DNA from: Polychytrium aggregatum
Lineage: Eukaryota; Chytridiomycota; Chytridiomycetes; Polychytriales
Assembly: GCF_025602895.1 (NCBI RefSeq)
Contig: NW_026516270.1
Span: 1-64,000, forward strand
DNA: 64,000 nt
Direction: 5' to 3'
Shown: positions 40,763 to 51,066 of the stretch, piece after piece
Numbering within the stretch: position 1 is the first letter of the stretch
How the letters are laid out: every line of letters begins with the position of its first letter
Translations under genes and position numbers: made by a program
Notes under the pieces: generated by a model
Seen by the model: the letters and a program-made list of their open reading frames with translations, nothing else
The model's database searches: none
What the model was told of the DNA's origin: nothing

Positions 40763-41066
40763 AGGTGTCGCGCACCATAGGCCTTGGCTCAAGAAGCTTC
40801 GGGTGCATATCGACTTCCGCCTTGGCAAGAAGACTCGCCACCATCGATTCACAGGCCACAAGAGGCGCCAAGTGGCGGTTGACAGGATGTGCAAGGCCGT
40901 CCTGAAGCACTCCCCGATACGGACCGATGTGGTGATCGCCTTTGGCAATGCGTCATGGCGACAGGGCAAGGGCTATGCATCCAGCCCTCGGAGGCAGCGC
41001 TTTGCTCGGTACTTTGAGCAATTCAAACCCCACCGTCGCCACCCACGTCGCCCTTCATATGACTAA
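40763..41066 (+). pseudogene. Fanzor (TnpB-like) fragment
   Basis: Open frame from just after a TAA at 40761: WLKKLRVHIDFRLGKKTRHH, VVIAFGNASW, KGYASSPRRQRFARYFEQFK. The KGYASSPRRQRFA segment is nearly identical to the Fanzor remnant at 50716-51066. It is the middle of the protein; the zinc finger and last RuvC motif are absent. Derivative 1 sits at its 5' edge. Assignment to Fanzor rests on this shared segment. Confidence 0.65.
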
Positions 41067-41305
41067 GCTTGACGGAACCTCATCACATAGTACATGTTCA
41101 CGGAAGCGGCTGTGGTTTCCTTTTTTCTGGATAGAGTGGACACCTGGTATCTGATGGTCTCGGCTTTATTGATTACTCTCGATGGACATTTGATCCATAT
41201 TTCCTTGGCGCTGTCAACACGACGCGGCGGCTTGGCTGTTCATATCGACTCACGAAATCCGTTGTCTTCAATTACGAGCCGTATTGTTACTATCGTCTGG
41301 GGATA
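41067..41305. other. Short interval, boundary of transposon nest and gene-rich DNA
   Basis: No gene seen. On the minus strand it is the 3' flank of CDC24; scattered GT/AG pairs exist, so an extra 3' exon cannot be excluded, but no PB1-like peptide is convincing. Confidence 0.4.
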
Positions 41306-43923
41306 TTAAGGCCCGCTTGCAGTTTCAATAGCAAGCTCCGATTGGAGTAGCTCGAGCTGAAGTTGCTGCTGCTGGAGTTTAGATATCGACTGATGCTTTG
41401 AGGCTCTTGAAGCGGTTTCCATCGCCTCACCAACTACAGGATTCTGAGCAAGCATTTGGCGGATAGCTTCCCCACCGTGCGCTACCCCGCCATTAAGCGA
41501 GTTCGTTAGGTTGGTTAGGCCATTGGGTATTTGCGGGCTCCTCATTCGCCGACTGGCGGGATTTTCATCAACCGTGTTCAAGATCGATGTCGAAACAAGG
41601 ACTTGTCGGGCAGGGGCTTTGATGCTCTGGCGTCGCACGGGAGGGGATGAACTGATACCGAGCGCTGAAAAATCGGCACCGGGCGGTGAGCCGATCAAGC
41701 CAGAGAAATAATCACCGCCCCCCTTTGTCGAAGGCCGTCGGGATATCGGTCTTGCCGAACGAGAGCCTTGTCGCGCTAAATTGATGCCCTCGAAGGAAGT
41801 TGAAGACGAGACGGTCGGAGAGGAAGGTGCCTGTATCGCAATCGGAACTGCCGCCGATGGCCGTGGGGTCCCTTGAGCCCGCATTGAGCTGGCACGACCA
41901 AGCACTGGCGATAAATATGAGGCTTCGGGCTGTGTCGTGCCGTTTGTCTGTCGATCCCAGCTCGTGTTTGAAGGTGCCAGGGGATCACCGCTCGAAGGGC
42001 GAAGTCGATCGCCGCTTGAGGAACTGCTCGGGCGGGCAGTTGGTGTTGTTGATGCCGAGTAGCCAGAATCCCGTGCACTACCATTGCGGAAGCGCTCGAG
42101 CAGCTGCTCCAACTGCTCCTTCCACTGGCGGTACTGCTCCTGGGAGCGAAGCTTGAGAACAAACATTTCGCTGTCCCGCTCGTCTCTCCAAAACACTTTG
42201 ATCCTGCTTGCATCACTCCGAGAAACATCCTGGACCACTTGGATACAGCTGATGTACACGAGGCCGACCAAAACCAAGGCCGCTTCCTCGCGCTGACCGA
42301 CTCGAATTTTGCGCCCAGGGTTATCACGGAATCCCAGAAGGGCATTGTGGAAGAGATACAGACTGGCTGTTTCATCGACTCCCTCGATAAAGATTCGATT
42401 ATGGAGCAGAAGCTCGCCCAAGTCGCTGAGTTGCAATCCCTGAAAGCGATAATCAAATTTGAATGCGCTCTCATGAGAAGGGTGCTTTTTAGAGGTGCTC
42501 GGATGACAAGAAAGGATGCGCTGTCAAAACATGGCAAGAAAGGGCGCGCTGTCAAGACAATCGTGCCTACCTTCCAGTCGTCGACGAGCTCAACCAACTC
42601 TGTCTTGATGTGCTGAAGCTCTTGTTGACGCTTGATCTCGTTCACTTCCTCGGCAACCTTTGTGACGGATTCATAGCCCTCATTCAACTCAGAGAGATAC
42701 AAATAGGAGCTGCTCTCGGAGAGCTTGTACAGCTCCTTGAGCAGGAGCGGATAGCGGCATATGCGCTGGATAGGCTTGATCAAGTAGGACTGGATATCTT
42801 GAAGGGACGTAAATGTTTCGTGGGGCAGCTTGGAGAGCGCTGGTATTTCCTCCATGAGGGTATTTGAGGCAAAGTCAAAGTTTGAGCAGTAGGTGCCATA
42901 GAATTGAGAAAAGTGTCCCGCATTTTGGATGAACACAAGACCGATACGATGCTCGTCACCGAGCGCGATCGTTGTCTCCATCCACATTAGGATGCGCCGC
43001 TGGAAATCCAAGAGATCAATCAGGTTGCCAAAGAGGATGTGAGCCGTGTCTTTGGAGATGACGTTCTTTGACAATAGGCTCTCGCGGTAGCCGACCAGGG
43101 TCTCGAGCTGCGCGATATAGACCCGCTCGGTCTGCAGAATCTCGTAGATGATTTTAGAGCGGTTGTCAGATAAATCGGCATCCAAGGATTGAAACGGCAG
43201 CGGACAGGGTGGAGGCAGCAAGCCTCGATTCTTGAGCATAGACAATAGGATATCGACTGTCCGGAGAATCTGAATCGGATGGAATGAATGTAAGGTATCA
43301 ACACTGATGCGACCGGTGTGCAATGGCGGCGAGTTCACATGGCGAGCAAGCAATAGGCATGGAGTTGCCCGGATCAGGAGAGTCGAAGCTTGCGGTTGGG
43401 GGAGCGGACGGGGAGCAGAATAACAGCTTGCAAAGGCTGCTGATCAGAGGATTTGCTGGCAGCAAACCACGGCTGCCCAGATCAGCGGCTGGCAATCTAC
43501 CCAACTATGATGACGAACCTTAACAAGAACATTGGTGTCGTCCTTGAATATATCCGAGACGGCGAAGAGATCACCATCGCTCAAGCCAAGGGTGATGCAT
43601 GCGACCAGAAAAGCGTAGACCATTTTCTTGCATGCATTCTGGCTTCCGAGCTCGGCGAGGGGAGGAACGACTATCTTGGGCTGGACTTCGGGAAAATAGT
43701 TGGCGAGGATGCACAGCGGACTGCCGAAGCGCAGGAACGGCCAGAGGATGTGGATGGGATTGACAATGTTCAAGGTGCCGTCCCCAAAGGTCTGTGCCAG
43801 GCCCGCAGGGAACAGGAGTGGCTGTAAAGGGGCAAAGGCGTAGAGTTGCTCGATGGTGGCAACAGATTGTTTGTAGAGCGAAGTGGTTTGAGGCAGGCCC
43901 AGGGGGCCAGGCTGGACAGACAT
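41306..43923 (-). CDS. CDC24: Cdc24-like guanine nucleotide exchange factor for Cdc42
   Basis: Three exons: 43923-43519, 42571-43269 and 41306-42439, introns 43270-43518 (249 nt) and 42440-42570 (131 nt), both GT-AG and phase 0; 745 aa. Exon 1 has the Cdc24-type calponin-homology region (SLYKQSVATIEQLYAF, LRFGSPLCILANYF, ACKKMVYAFLVAC, VSDIFKDDTNVLVK). Exon 2 is the DH domain (SKIIYEILQTERVYIAQLET, YLIKPIQRICRYPLLLKEL). Exon 3 has the PH domain (ending FVLKLRSQEQYRQWKEQL) and a long Ser/Pro-rich tail. It should activate Cdc42 at polarity sites. The usual C-terminal PB1 domain was not found. Confidence 0.88.
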
Positions 43924-44396
43924 GGCAGCGACAACAGCGAAGGCGCTCTACGTTGGTAGAAGAGTCGGGTCAAAGTGGCAAAGACGGTGAGCGAGGGAGG
44001 GTTGGAAGTCAAGACGAAGGGCGAGGGGAAGCGGGAGGCGAGACCCAACGTGCCGAGCAAGCAGCAGGAGAAGGGCCAGATGGGGAGGCCAGGTGTCGGT
44101 TGAGGGGGGCGGAGAGGACGGGCAAAAACGCAAAGAGAGCAAATTTGGGAGGGACACTGTGGAACGGCCAGCAGTGTCTGGTGGTGGGCGGGGGATGAGC
44201 GGCGAAAGGAGCCACCTTCAAGGATGAGACTCGAGAAGCACATTTGCTGCCGTAAGCGGGTGGTGTGGAGGAGCCGGCGAGGAGGGGTGGTGGTGGCCGA
44301 TGGATAGGTGGACGACGCACAGGGGGTCTGGTGGGGGAACGACGCACACCATGAGGGGGGGGGACGGACAACGTATCCCGACTGCTGCAGTGAGGG

Positions 44397-44547
44397 TGTG
44401 GATGTGGATGTGGATGTGGATGTGGATGTGGATGTGGATGTGGATGTGGATGTGGATGTGGATGTGGATGTGGATGTGGATGTGGATGTGGATGTGGATG
44501 TGGATGGGATGTGGATGTGGATGTGGATGTGGATGTGGATGTGGATG
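44397..44547. repeat. (GTGGAT)n microsatellite
   Basis: About 25 copies of the hexamer GTGGAT with one interruption (ATGGGATG) near 44505. Translated by chance it gives His-Pro or Trp-Met runs. Likely hypervariable in length. Confidence 0.95.
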
Positions 44548-44984
44548 GTGTGTCGGGGGTCTCCCGATTCGTGATCTCCAATCGGACACTCAAAATGCAA
44601 TCCTCCATCCGAGCTGCAAGCCGACTCGCTGCTCGGGTCCTTTCTCCAACACCCACGACCCGCGCGCCCGTTGGTGGTCGATGGGCCCAACGGAAACCGC
44701 AGCGCCGGATCTGCTGTCGATCGGTCTGCTCGCACATTGCCCAGGATGGAATGCCAGCCGCCCAAGCGCGATCATGTCGGAGAGCGGGCGGCTGGAAGCA
44801 CGGTGCCATCGTGACCGCCAGCCGTGGCCCGCACAAGCATGGAAAGACCACGAAGGCAACGCCACAAGGGCAGCGAAAGGAAAGCTTCAGGAGAGTGGCC
44901 AGGAAACGAGAGGGCGATGCTGTGTGGGGCTGGAGGAAAAGACCATGTTCGACCGTGCGGCATGCCTGGGTGCTGCTGAATCCT

Positions 44985-45045
44985 GGATGCTGAATCCTGG
45001 ATGCTGAATCCTGCGTGCTGGATGCTGGATGCTGGATGCAGCCAG
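44985..45045. repeat. Small CTGGATGCTGAATC repeats
   Basis: Short degenerate tandem copies of TGCTGAATCCTGGA and TGCTGGA, about 60 bp. No function seen. Confidence 0.7.
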
Positions 45046-45639
45046 GCATTGCAAACAGCCGGTCGCAGCATCACTTTCCATATCCGGTACGGAGGTCGCA
45101 CAGGGCATCGCGCGGCCCACAGGGTCTGCTGCATCTCCGTTCATTTGATCGACGCGCGGCGCGGCTGTCCCTGTGCGCCAAGCGCGCGTGCCCTGTGGGA
45201 CAAGGCTGCAGAAAACGCGAGGACGCGCTGGACCTCAAACAGCGCGGGCAGCCCGAAGCAGCGCTTGACAACACACCACACAGCGGAGCGCAATACAACA
45301 TGCAGCGCGCACAGCACAATACTCCACACCACACAGCACTCGACAATACAACACAGCACGCGCCTCGCTGCGTGGCCCCAAACAGCGCCTTGTTGCCTTG
45401 GCCCCCAACCCACCCAGCCCTTCTTCCCACACACAAGCCTCCTCCCCTTGCCCTTTCAGTCCCCAGCCTCCTGCTGCCTCATTACCCCGCACCGGCAGCC
45501 AACGGCCACTCTCCTGCTTTCTCTCCCGCGGCTCCCATCCTTCCGGGCTCACTTGCCTCCCCATTCCGACGGGCCTGGTGTATTCTCGCCCCCTCGCGGT
45601 CTTTACTCCCGTCTCCCAAGTCGCTGCGTCCTGCCCAAG

Positions 45640-47244
45640 ATGTGCTTCGTCTTGGACTCCAACTCCATCTGTGGCCCCGACTTCAACGGGTACCAGTTCT
45701 ACAGCACCGATCAGTACGCCAACAGCGCCGACTTCAACACCTACGTCTCGGCCCTCGTTGTCAGCGTCCAGAACGTCACCACCAGCTTCGTCGGCACGAG
45801 AGCGTGTCTGCCTGCCGTCTCCCAGTCCATCTCGAACCAGCTGAGATACCAGCTCTCGTCCTTCTGTGGCCGAGTTGCCTATCTTTCTTACAACGGCTCG
45901 AACGCCTGTCCCCAGACGAAATCCCCCCCGCCATTCCTCTGTCCGGACCAGTGCAAGTTTGCCTACACCACTCTGACCACCGTCTACAACGATGTCAGTG
46001 TCTGCCCAGCCACCACCAGCAGCTCGGCGATGCAGTCCCGCAACCAGAGCATCAACAACGTCATCGAGTACTGCAACAACGCCCTCACCCTCCAGACATC
46101 CAACCCTTCCGTGCAGTGCTATGCCGGCGCCCCTCTCGAGGTCAGCAACAGCGATTGTGGCTTCAGAGATCAATCCAGCCGAATTGCTGGCTGCCAGCTC
46201 ATCCCCAACGATCCCTGCTGTATGGCCCTCAACGGCAACAACAACACAAACAACGGCAACACTTCCGGAGGCAGCCCCATCGGCATCATCGTCGGCTCCA
46301 TCCTCGGCGTCCTTGCCCTTGTCGGCATCGTGGTGGCCGTCTGGATCGTCCGCCGCCGGCGTCTGCAAAAGGCCTACAACTACCAGACCGACTACACTCA
46401 GCATCAGACCTATGCCTCCACTGGCAACTCGAACAACAACATTCCAATGTACGCCCAGCGCCGAGATGTCCCGCCTCCCCAAGCACAGCCTCATATGGAG
46501 CAGCAACCTCCCGCCCAAGCCAACAAGGCCGTCAACCATCTGAGCTATGCCCCCAATGAAAACCAATTCGTCTCCACCCCTCCTGAGCGCCAGAAGGCAT
46601 ACCCAGTGCCCAGCGCCATGGCTGCCAAGACCCCCAGCCAGCAAGCTCCGCCTGCCACCCAGCAGCATTCCCAGAGTGCACCCCTCAAGTCGGCTCTCTC
46701 TTCTCGTTCCCAGCAACCAGACAGCCTCTCTGTACTCACATCCGTGGGCGCTGCTGCTGTTGCCCAGGCTCCTCCGGCCTCTAAAGCTGCACCCGGGGCT
46801 GCCGCTGCCTCCATCGAGCTCTCTCAAGCGATTCCTGGGGCCACTGCTGCCCAGAATGTCATGCGAGTCGTGCACCCCTATGCTCCCACTCTCGCCGACG
46901 AGCTCGAGCTCGAAGTCGGCCATGATGTGATTGTGATTCGATCCTTTGATGATGGCTGGGCTCTCGGACTGGTGCCCACCACTGGCAAGCAGGGCGCTTT
47001 CCCCCTCGTCTGCGTGGCCCGGCCTGAAGATGTGGTCGCCTTTGAGCTCGCCAACGGTGGCCAGCGGTTCTCGACCGCCACCTCGAGCGACATCCAGTTC
47101 AACAAGCGTATGTCGTCTCAGATCATCTCGGCCGAGGACATTGAGGCAGTCGCCAAGATGGTTGTCCAGCAGCGCTCGACGATGATCAATGCCAACGGCG
47201 AAGGTAAAGCCCAGAGCCCATTCGCAACGCCGTTTGATGAGTAG
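45640..47244 (+). CDS. Single-pass membrane protein with C-terminal SH3 domain, paralog 1
   Basis: 534 codons from ATG 45640. Cys-rich extracellular region (CFVLDSNSICG, about ten cysteines, ending PNDPCCMAL), one transmembrane helix (GIIVGSILGVLALVGIVVAV) followed by RRRR, a long Gln/Pro/Ser-rich cytoplasmic linker, and an SH3 domain (VVHPYAPTLADELELEVG, DDGWALGLVPTTGKQGAFP). Layout resembles yeast Fus1: a sensor or adhesion head linked to polarity machinery. Paralog 2 has a signal peptide before the equivalent of CFVLDS, so the real start is probably in an upstream exon I could not place. Confidence 0.8.
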   Translation: MCFVLDSNSICGPDFNGYQFYSTDQYANSADFNTYVSALVVSVQNVTTSFVGTRACLPAVSQSISNQLRYQLSSFCGRVAYLSYNGSNACPQTKSPPPFLCPDQCKFAYTTLTTVYNDVSVCPATTSSSAMQSRNQSINNVIEYCNNALTLQTSNPSVQCYAGAPLEVSNSDCGFRDQSSRIAGCQLIPNDPCCMALNGNNNTNNGNTSGGSPIGIIVGSILGVLALVGIVVAVWIVRRRRLQKAYNYQTDYTQHQTYASTGNSNNNIPMYAQRRDVPPPQAQPHMEQQPPAQANKAVNHLSYAPNENQFVSTPPERQKAYPVPSAMAAKTPSQQAPPATQQHSQSAPLKSALSSRSQQPDSLSVLTSVGAAAVAQAPPASKAAPGAAAASIELSQAIPGATAAQNVMRVVHPYAPTLADELELEVGHDVIVIRSFDDGWALGLVPTTGKQGAFPLVCVARPEDVVAFELANGGQRFSTATSSDIQFNKRMSSQIISAEDIEAVAKMVVQQRSTMINANGEGKAQSPFATPFDE

Positions 47245-48490
47245 ACCCTCAGGCTTTAACTTGTGCCACTCGGCCTGTGCAGCGATGGGGTGCAGCAAAC
47301 ACCCGTCTGCCTGTTCGGTGGTGTCGGAAGGCTGACACCCACGACATACGGGACTCTGAGTCTAACCCGGCCTTTTGTCGTCGGCCCCGCGCGCAAAACT
47401 TGGATGGCCGTAACTGAGTCGCCGACCTTCTTTCTTCTTCCATCCTCGTCCCGTAACGTGTCCCTATCTGTGGTCTGACATCTGTTGTCAATATTCACTC
47501 ATTCCCCCCCCCAACTACTCTGGTCGTGTCCTCTATCCCTGTATGCTTGTATGTCTGTCTTTGGCTTGTCACCGTTTTAGTGCGGCTCCAATAAACAACG
47601 GGGGCACCCCGGTTTTTTGAGCATTGACCGATTTTGTTTCGTTGCCCAGAGCCGGTGCATCCTTACCACAACCATTTGGCCAACCCCAGGATGCGATCCA
47701 CGCTCCTGGAACAGTGTGTCCCGAGATGAACCAGCCGATGCAGTCGCGGCCCTGCACGCCCCTCCCCGCAGCCAGATCGTATCACCAGGGATGCTCGGTG
47801 CTTCTGTCCCGACTTGGACGTGTGGTTACACCGCTCGACAGAGCAAGGAAAAGCGGAAAGGCTGCCGAAGCCTCGCCAAGCAGCCCGAGCCCCTGCCAGC
47901 ACCGTCACTGTCGTGCGGGCTGGTCTGCGCTGTTTCTCATCCTCTCGAATCATATCGCATCGCACCACATCGCATCGCATCGCATCATCGCATTGCATGC
48001 CCTGGACTGCAGTTCTCCCCAGTGCCCCGCCCGACCCGCTGCAACATTCTCTCCCAGCCCGCTGTGGCTGTGCATCCCCGAGCGCGTGAAGGCGCGTGCC
48101 GCCCTCTCCCGGCTTGTGGCCATGCACGGGTCCTTGTCGCACAGTGCTTTTGACTGTGTCGCCGAGGCCGGCTGACCCCAGGACGCGCCTGCAACCCAGC
48201 CGGCCTTGCCCCTTTCTTGCACGAACCCAACTCTCTTGCTCTTGGTCGGCGCTGCTTCCTCGGGCTTGACGAGCCTTGGCCCTCTCCATCGCTGCCTCTG
48301 TCGCCCCTGCTTCGTCTGCGTCGGTGCCCACTGGCTCGGCGCTCTCACTCGGGCCCCTCACCACTGTTCCGCGCCAAAAGACCCAGAGCTGGTCTGCTCC
48401 GAACATCTGCGCTCCGGGCTCGACTCCGAGATTCCATCCATCCTTTCCCATTTTTGTTCCTCCCTTCCCTTCCCAGCACCAATCGGCTCA
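47245..48490. other. Intergenic region between the two SH3 paralogs
   Basis: 3' UTR of paralog 1 (AATAAA at about 47590) and promoter of paralog 2. ATCGC-rich simple sequence at about 47950-47990. No gene recognised. Confidence 0.5.
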
Positions 48491-50527
48491 ATGGCTGTCG
48501 CTCACTACTTCCTTAGATATGCAATTGCAGCCGCGCTCTTCGCCGTTGCCGCCGATGCCTTCTGCCAGACCCCGGGCGCCTGCTTCCCGCTCGCCGCCAA
48601 CAACATCTGCGGCTCTAGCTTTGTCGGCTATGGCATCAACAGTCTCTACTTTGACGAGTTCCCGGCCACGGGCGTCAACACCGACACCTTCAACCAGGTC
48701 ATGATCCAGCGCTACGAAACCATCAGCGTCGTCGCCGACAACTTCATCTCCAACAAGGGCTGCTCGGCCTCGGCCTCGTCCTTCATCTCCCAAAACTTCC
48801 GCTACCAGCTCTCGTTCTGGTGCAGCGTCATCATCCGCGACAACATCATGCAGAGCAGCTGCTCGTGCCCGCCTCCGGCCGGCAGCCCCGTCCACGGCCC
48901 GGCCCTGTGCACGGCCCAGTGCCAGATTGCCACTGCGAGCGTCCAGTCGCTCCTCAACGACCCGACCACTTGTCCTGCCACCTCCAACACGACGCAGTCG
49001 CAGGGCCGGACCACGACCCTGGGCACCTTCCAGACGTACTGCTCGACGACGGCCCCGGCGGACCTGGCGACGCCGAATGGCGGGCCGTGCTATGCAGGCG
49101 TGGACCAAGACGTCCAGTTCTGTGGTGAGTTGGCTGCACAAGCAGCTCGATCGTCAAGGATGCAGGTGTGTGCGGGCAATGCCAGCGGACATGTCCGCTG
49201 TGTGTCCATGCACATGTCCATGTGCGTCGATGCATATCTGCATATTGAGCTGGAGTGCGCTCGCTTGGTGATCCCACCACCTCCGGCGCGAGCACGGCCG
49301 AGCACGGCCAGGCACGATGGCAGTGGTCTTGACCAGTTTGCCAAACTGACCACCTCGGTTGTTTCTCCAGGCTTCCTCGATGCCACGGACATGGCCAACG
49401 GATGTAGCTCGCTACCGAATGACCCCTGCTGTGCTTCCCGAGTTTCAGGCCATCCGACAAACGGCACCGGCGTCACCACATCGGCACCAACCACACCATC
49501 GCCCTCAGTCCCCAACGGAACCCCAAGCAACATTGGTTTAATCTGCGGGGTCATTGTCGGCGCCCTCGTATTGCTCGGAGTCATTGTCGGGTTCTTGGTC
49601 CAGAAACGTCGCCGAGCCTCCCGAGACCCGATGTATGTGCAACATCCCACCGAGAGCCTAACATACAGCCAGTACTTGCAAGATCAACGACACAAGCAAG
49701 ACATGGAAGCCAGCGGCACGTATTCCTCTCCAAGAGTCGACTATTCCGAAATCGAAATGGCCACCAATGGCCTCAATGACTCGCTTCGATCTCCCCTTCC
49801 AACTGCCTCTATGCATAATTCCTCTCCTGCTTCTGGAAAGCAGTCCCCGTATGTTCGACCCACCCGAGAGTACACGCCTACTCCTCCACCCCCCGCCGCT
49901 CCCCCCAAAGATGAGGTCCCCAGCCCCGCAAGCTACGGATTCCGGATCACCAGCCCGCCGCCCCAAGGGACCCCGGTCTCCAACTCAGCTGCCCCAACAG
50001 CGGTATCGACCGAGCCGCCGCCCCATCATCAAGCTGCCCGGGCCCGTCCAGCAGCGGTCGCACGAGAGCTTCCCCCGCCTGCTGCTAAACCTTACACAGC
50101 TCCACCTCCGGTCCGGATCGGCCAGGTCGCGAATTCGCCACAGCATCCCGAGCCGACTGTGGTGAAGGTGGTTCACCCATATGTCCCCAGCATCAGCGAC
50201 GAGCTGGCTCTGAGTGTCGATCAGGATGTAATCGTGATCCGCTCCTACGATGATGGCTGGGCCATGGGCCTCATCCCCAACACCGGCAAGCAAGGCGTCT
50301 TCCCTCTCATCTGCACACTCCCTCCCGAGGACTATGCCGCGCTCCTCCAAAACTCGGTGACCGAGCCGGGCTCGTACAGTTCCCTGGGCGAGCTGAGCGT
50401 CCTGAGCCAAATCTCATCGCGGATGTCATCGCGTCTGTTGGACGAGGAGGATCGTCATGCTATAGCATATTCAGGACGAAACGGCATAGCGCCCATCCGT
50501 GCTCCCTCACATCAGCCACTGCCATGA
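48491..50527 (+). CDS. Single-pass membrane protein with C-terminal SH3 domain, paralog 2
   Basis: Two exons, 48491-49124 and 49371-50527 (intron 49125-49370, GTGAGT...CAG), 596 aa. Signal peptide (FLRYAIAAALFAVAADAF), Cys-rich ectodomain with the same closing motif PNDPCC, transmembrane helix (IGLICGVIVGALVLLGVIVG) followed by KRRR, Pro-rich cytoplasmic region, SH3 (VVHPYVPSISDELALSV, DDGWAMGLIPNTGKQGVFP). The intron is 246 nt, a multiple of three, with no in-frame stop; the spliced form aligns with paralog 1 across the junction and is preferred. Confidence 0.85.
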   Translation: MAVAHYFLRYAIAAALFAVAADAFCQTPGACFPLAANNICGSSFVGYGINSLYFDEFPATGVNTDTFNQVMIQRYETISVVADNFISNKGCSASASSFISQNFRYQLSFWCSVIIRDNIMQSSCSCPPPAGSPVHGPALCTAQCQIATASVQSLLNDPTTCPATSNTTQSQGRTTTLGTFQTYCSTTAPADLATPNGGPCYAGVDQDVQFCGELAAQAARSSRMQVCAGNASGHVRCVSMHMSMCVDAYLHIELECARLVIPPPPARARPSTARHDGSGLDQFAKLTTSVVSPGFLDATDMANGCSSLPNDPCCASRVSGHPTNGTGVTTSAPTTPSPSVPNGTPSNIGLICGVIVGALVLLGVIVGFLVQKRRRASRDPMYVQHPTESLTYSQYLQDQRHKQDMEASGTYSSPRVDYSEIEMATNGLNDSLRSPLPTASMHNSSPASGKQSPYVRPTREYTPTPPPPAAPPKDEVPSPASYGFRITSPPPQGTPVSNSAAPTAVSTEPPPHHQAARARPAAVARELPPPAAKPYTAPPPVRIGQVANSPQHPEPTVVKVVHPYVPSISDELALSVDQDVIVIRSYDDGWAMGLIPNTGKQGVFPLICTLPPEDYAALLQNSVTEPGSYSSLGELSVLSQISSRMSSRLLDEEDRHAIAYSGRNGIAPIRAPSHQPLP

Positions 50528-50715
50528 GCTCGGTGATGTGTAGGCCCCAGTGAGCAAGCCGTGAGATTGTTTCCCGTCCTGGTTGTTAATCGCGTTGCTG
50601 ATGGTTTGGGAAGCATACACTTTATTCAGAAAAAAACGGGACAATATAGCCGTTTCCATGAACATGTAGTATGTGCTGTGCTTGCGTCAAGCAAAGCCAC
50701 AAGAAATAAAACAGA

Positions 50716-51066
50716 TCACTTTGGCAGCCTCCGAGTGAAGACCGCCGGTCGCTCTCCGGTCTCCACAATCGACCTGCATACTGTGATCATGTTGCGCGCC
50801 GCATTGACGTCGCGATTCCACACTGTCCGGCAGCTGGGATTCTTGCAGCTCCTGACAAAGTGGGAATTCGCAACACTGGGCGCATCGAGTCCTTCCAACC
50901 GAACTGGCTCCAGGCACTTGGAGCACACTTGCGAGGTGTTGAACTCGTTCGTCGAGACTACCTTGACGCTTCCATGATGGTGATTGGGACGGCGTCGGTG
51001 GTGCTCGAATTGCTCAAAGTACTGAGCAAACCGCTGCCTCCGAGGGCTGGATGCATAGCCCTTAGT
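50716..51066 (-). pseudogene. Fanzor (eukaryotic TnpB homolog), C-terminal ~117 residues
   Basis: KGYASSPRRQRFAQYFEQF, then TSQVCSKC, SCKNPSC (the four-Cys zinc finger inserted in the nuclease) and WNRDVNAARNM, the diagnostic last RuvC motif of TnpB/Fanzor with its catalytic Asp. Ends VETGERPAVFTRRLPK. Fanzors are RNA-guided DNA endonucleases; this fragment lacks the guide-binding and earlier RuvC parts and cannot be active. Confidence 0.85.

Larger units (their letters stand above)
43924..45639. other. Intergenic region between CDC24 and SH3 gene 1
   Basis: Divergent promoters of CDC24 (-) and the first SH3 gene (+). Contains a hexanucleotide microsatellite and small CTGGATG repeats. Long ORFs here are repeat or composition artefacts. 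A short signal-peptide exon for SH3 gene 1 could hide in the last few hundred bases. Confidence 0.5.

Noticed and set aside
40470-40910. 146-codon minus-strand ORF across derivative 1
   Set aside because: Crosses the element boundary into the Fanzor fragment's opposite strand; only its last ~20 codons are real Fanzor sequence.
41067-41305. PB1 exon of CDC24
   Set aside because: Short readable peptides exist between GT and AG, but no Lys-then-acidic PB1 pattern could be aligned.
43770-45049. 331- and 346-codon minus-strand ORFs with His-Pro runs
   Set aside because: They are translations of the GTGGAT microsatellite and its flanks; no conserved part.
45235-47298. 687-codon minus-strand ORF
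   Set aside because: Antisense to SH3 paralog 1, which has clear membrane and SH3 motifs.
47664-48451. 262-codon minus-strand ORF between the SH3 genes
   Set aside because: Composition-driven, no motif, overlaps promoter of paralog 2.
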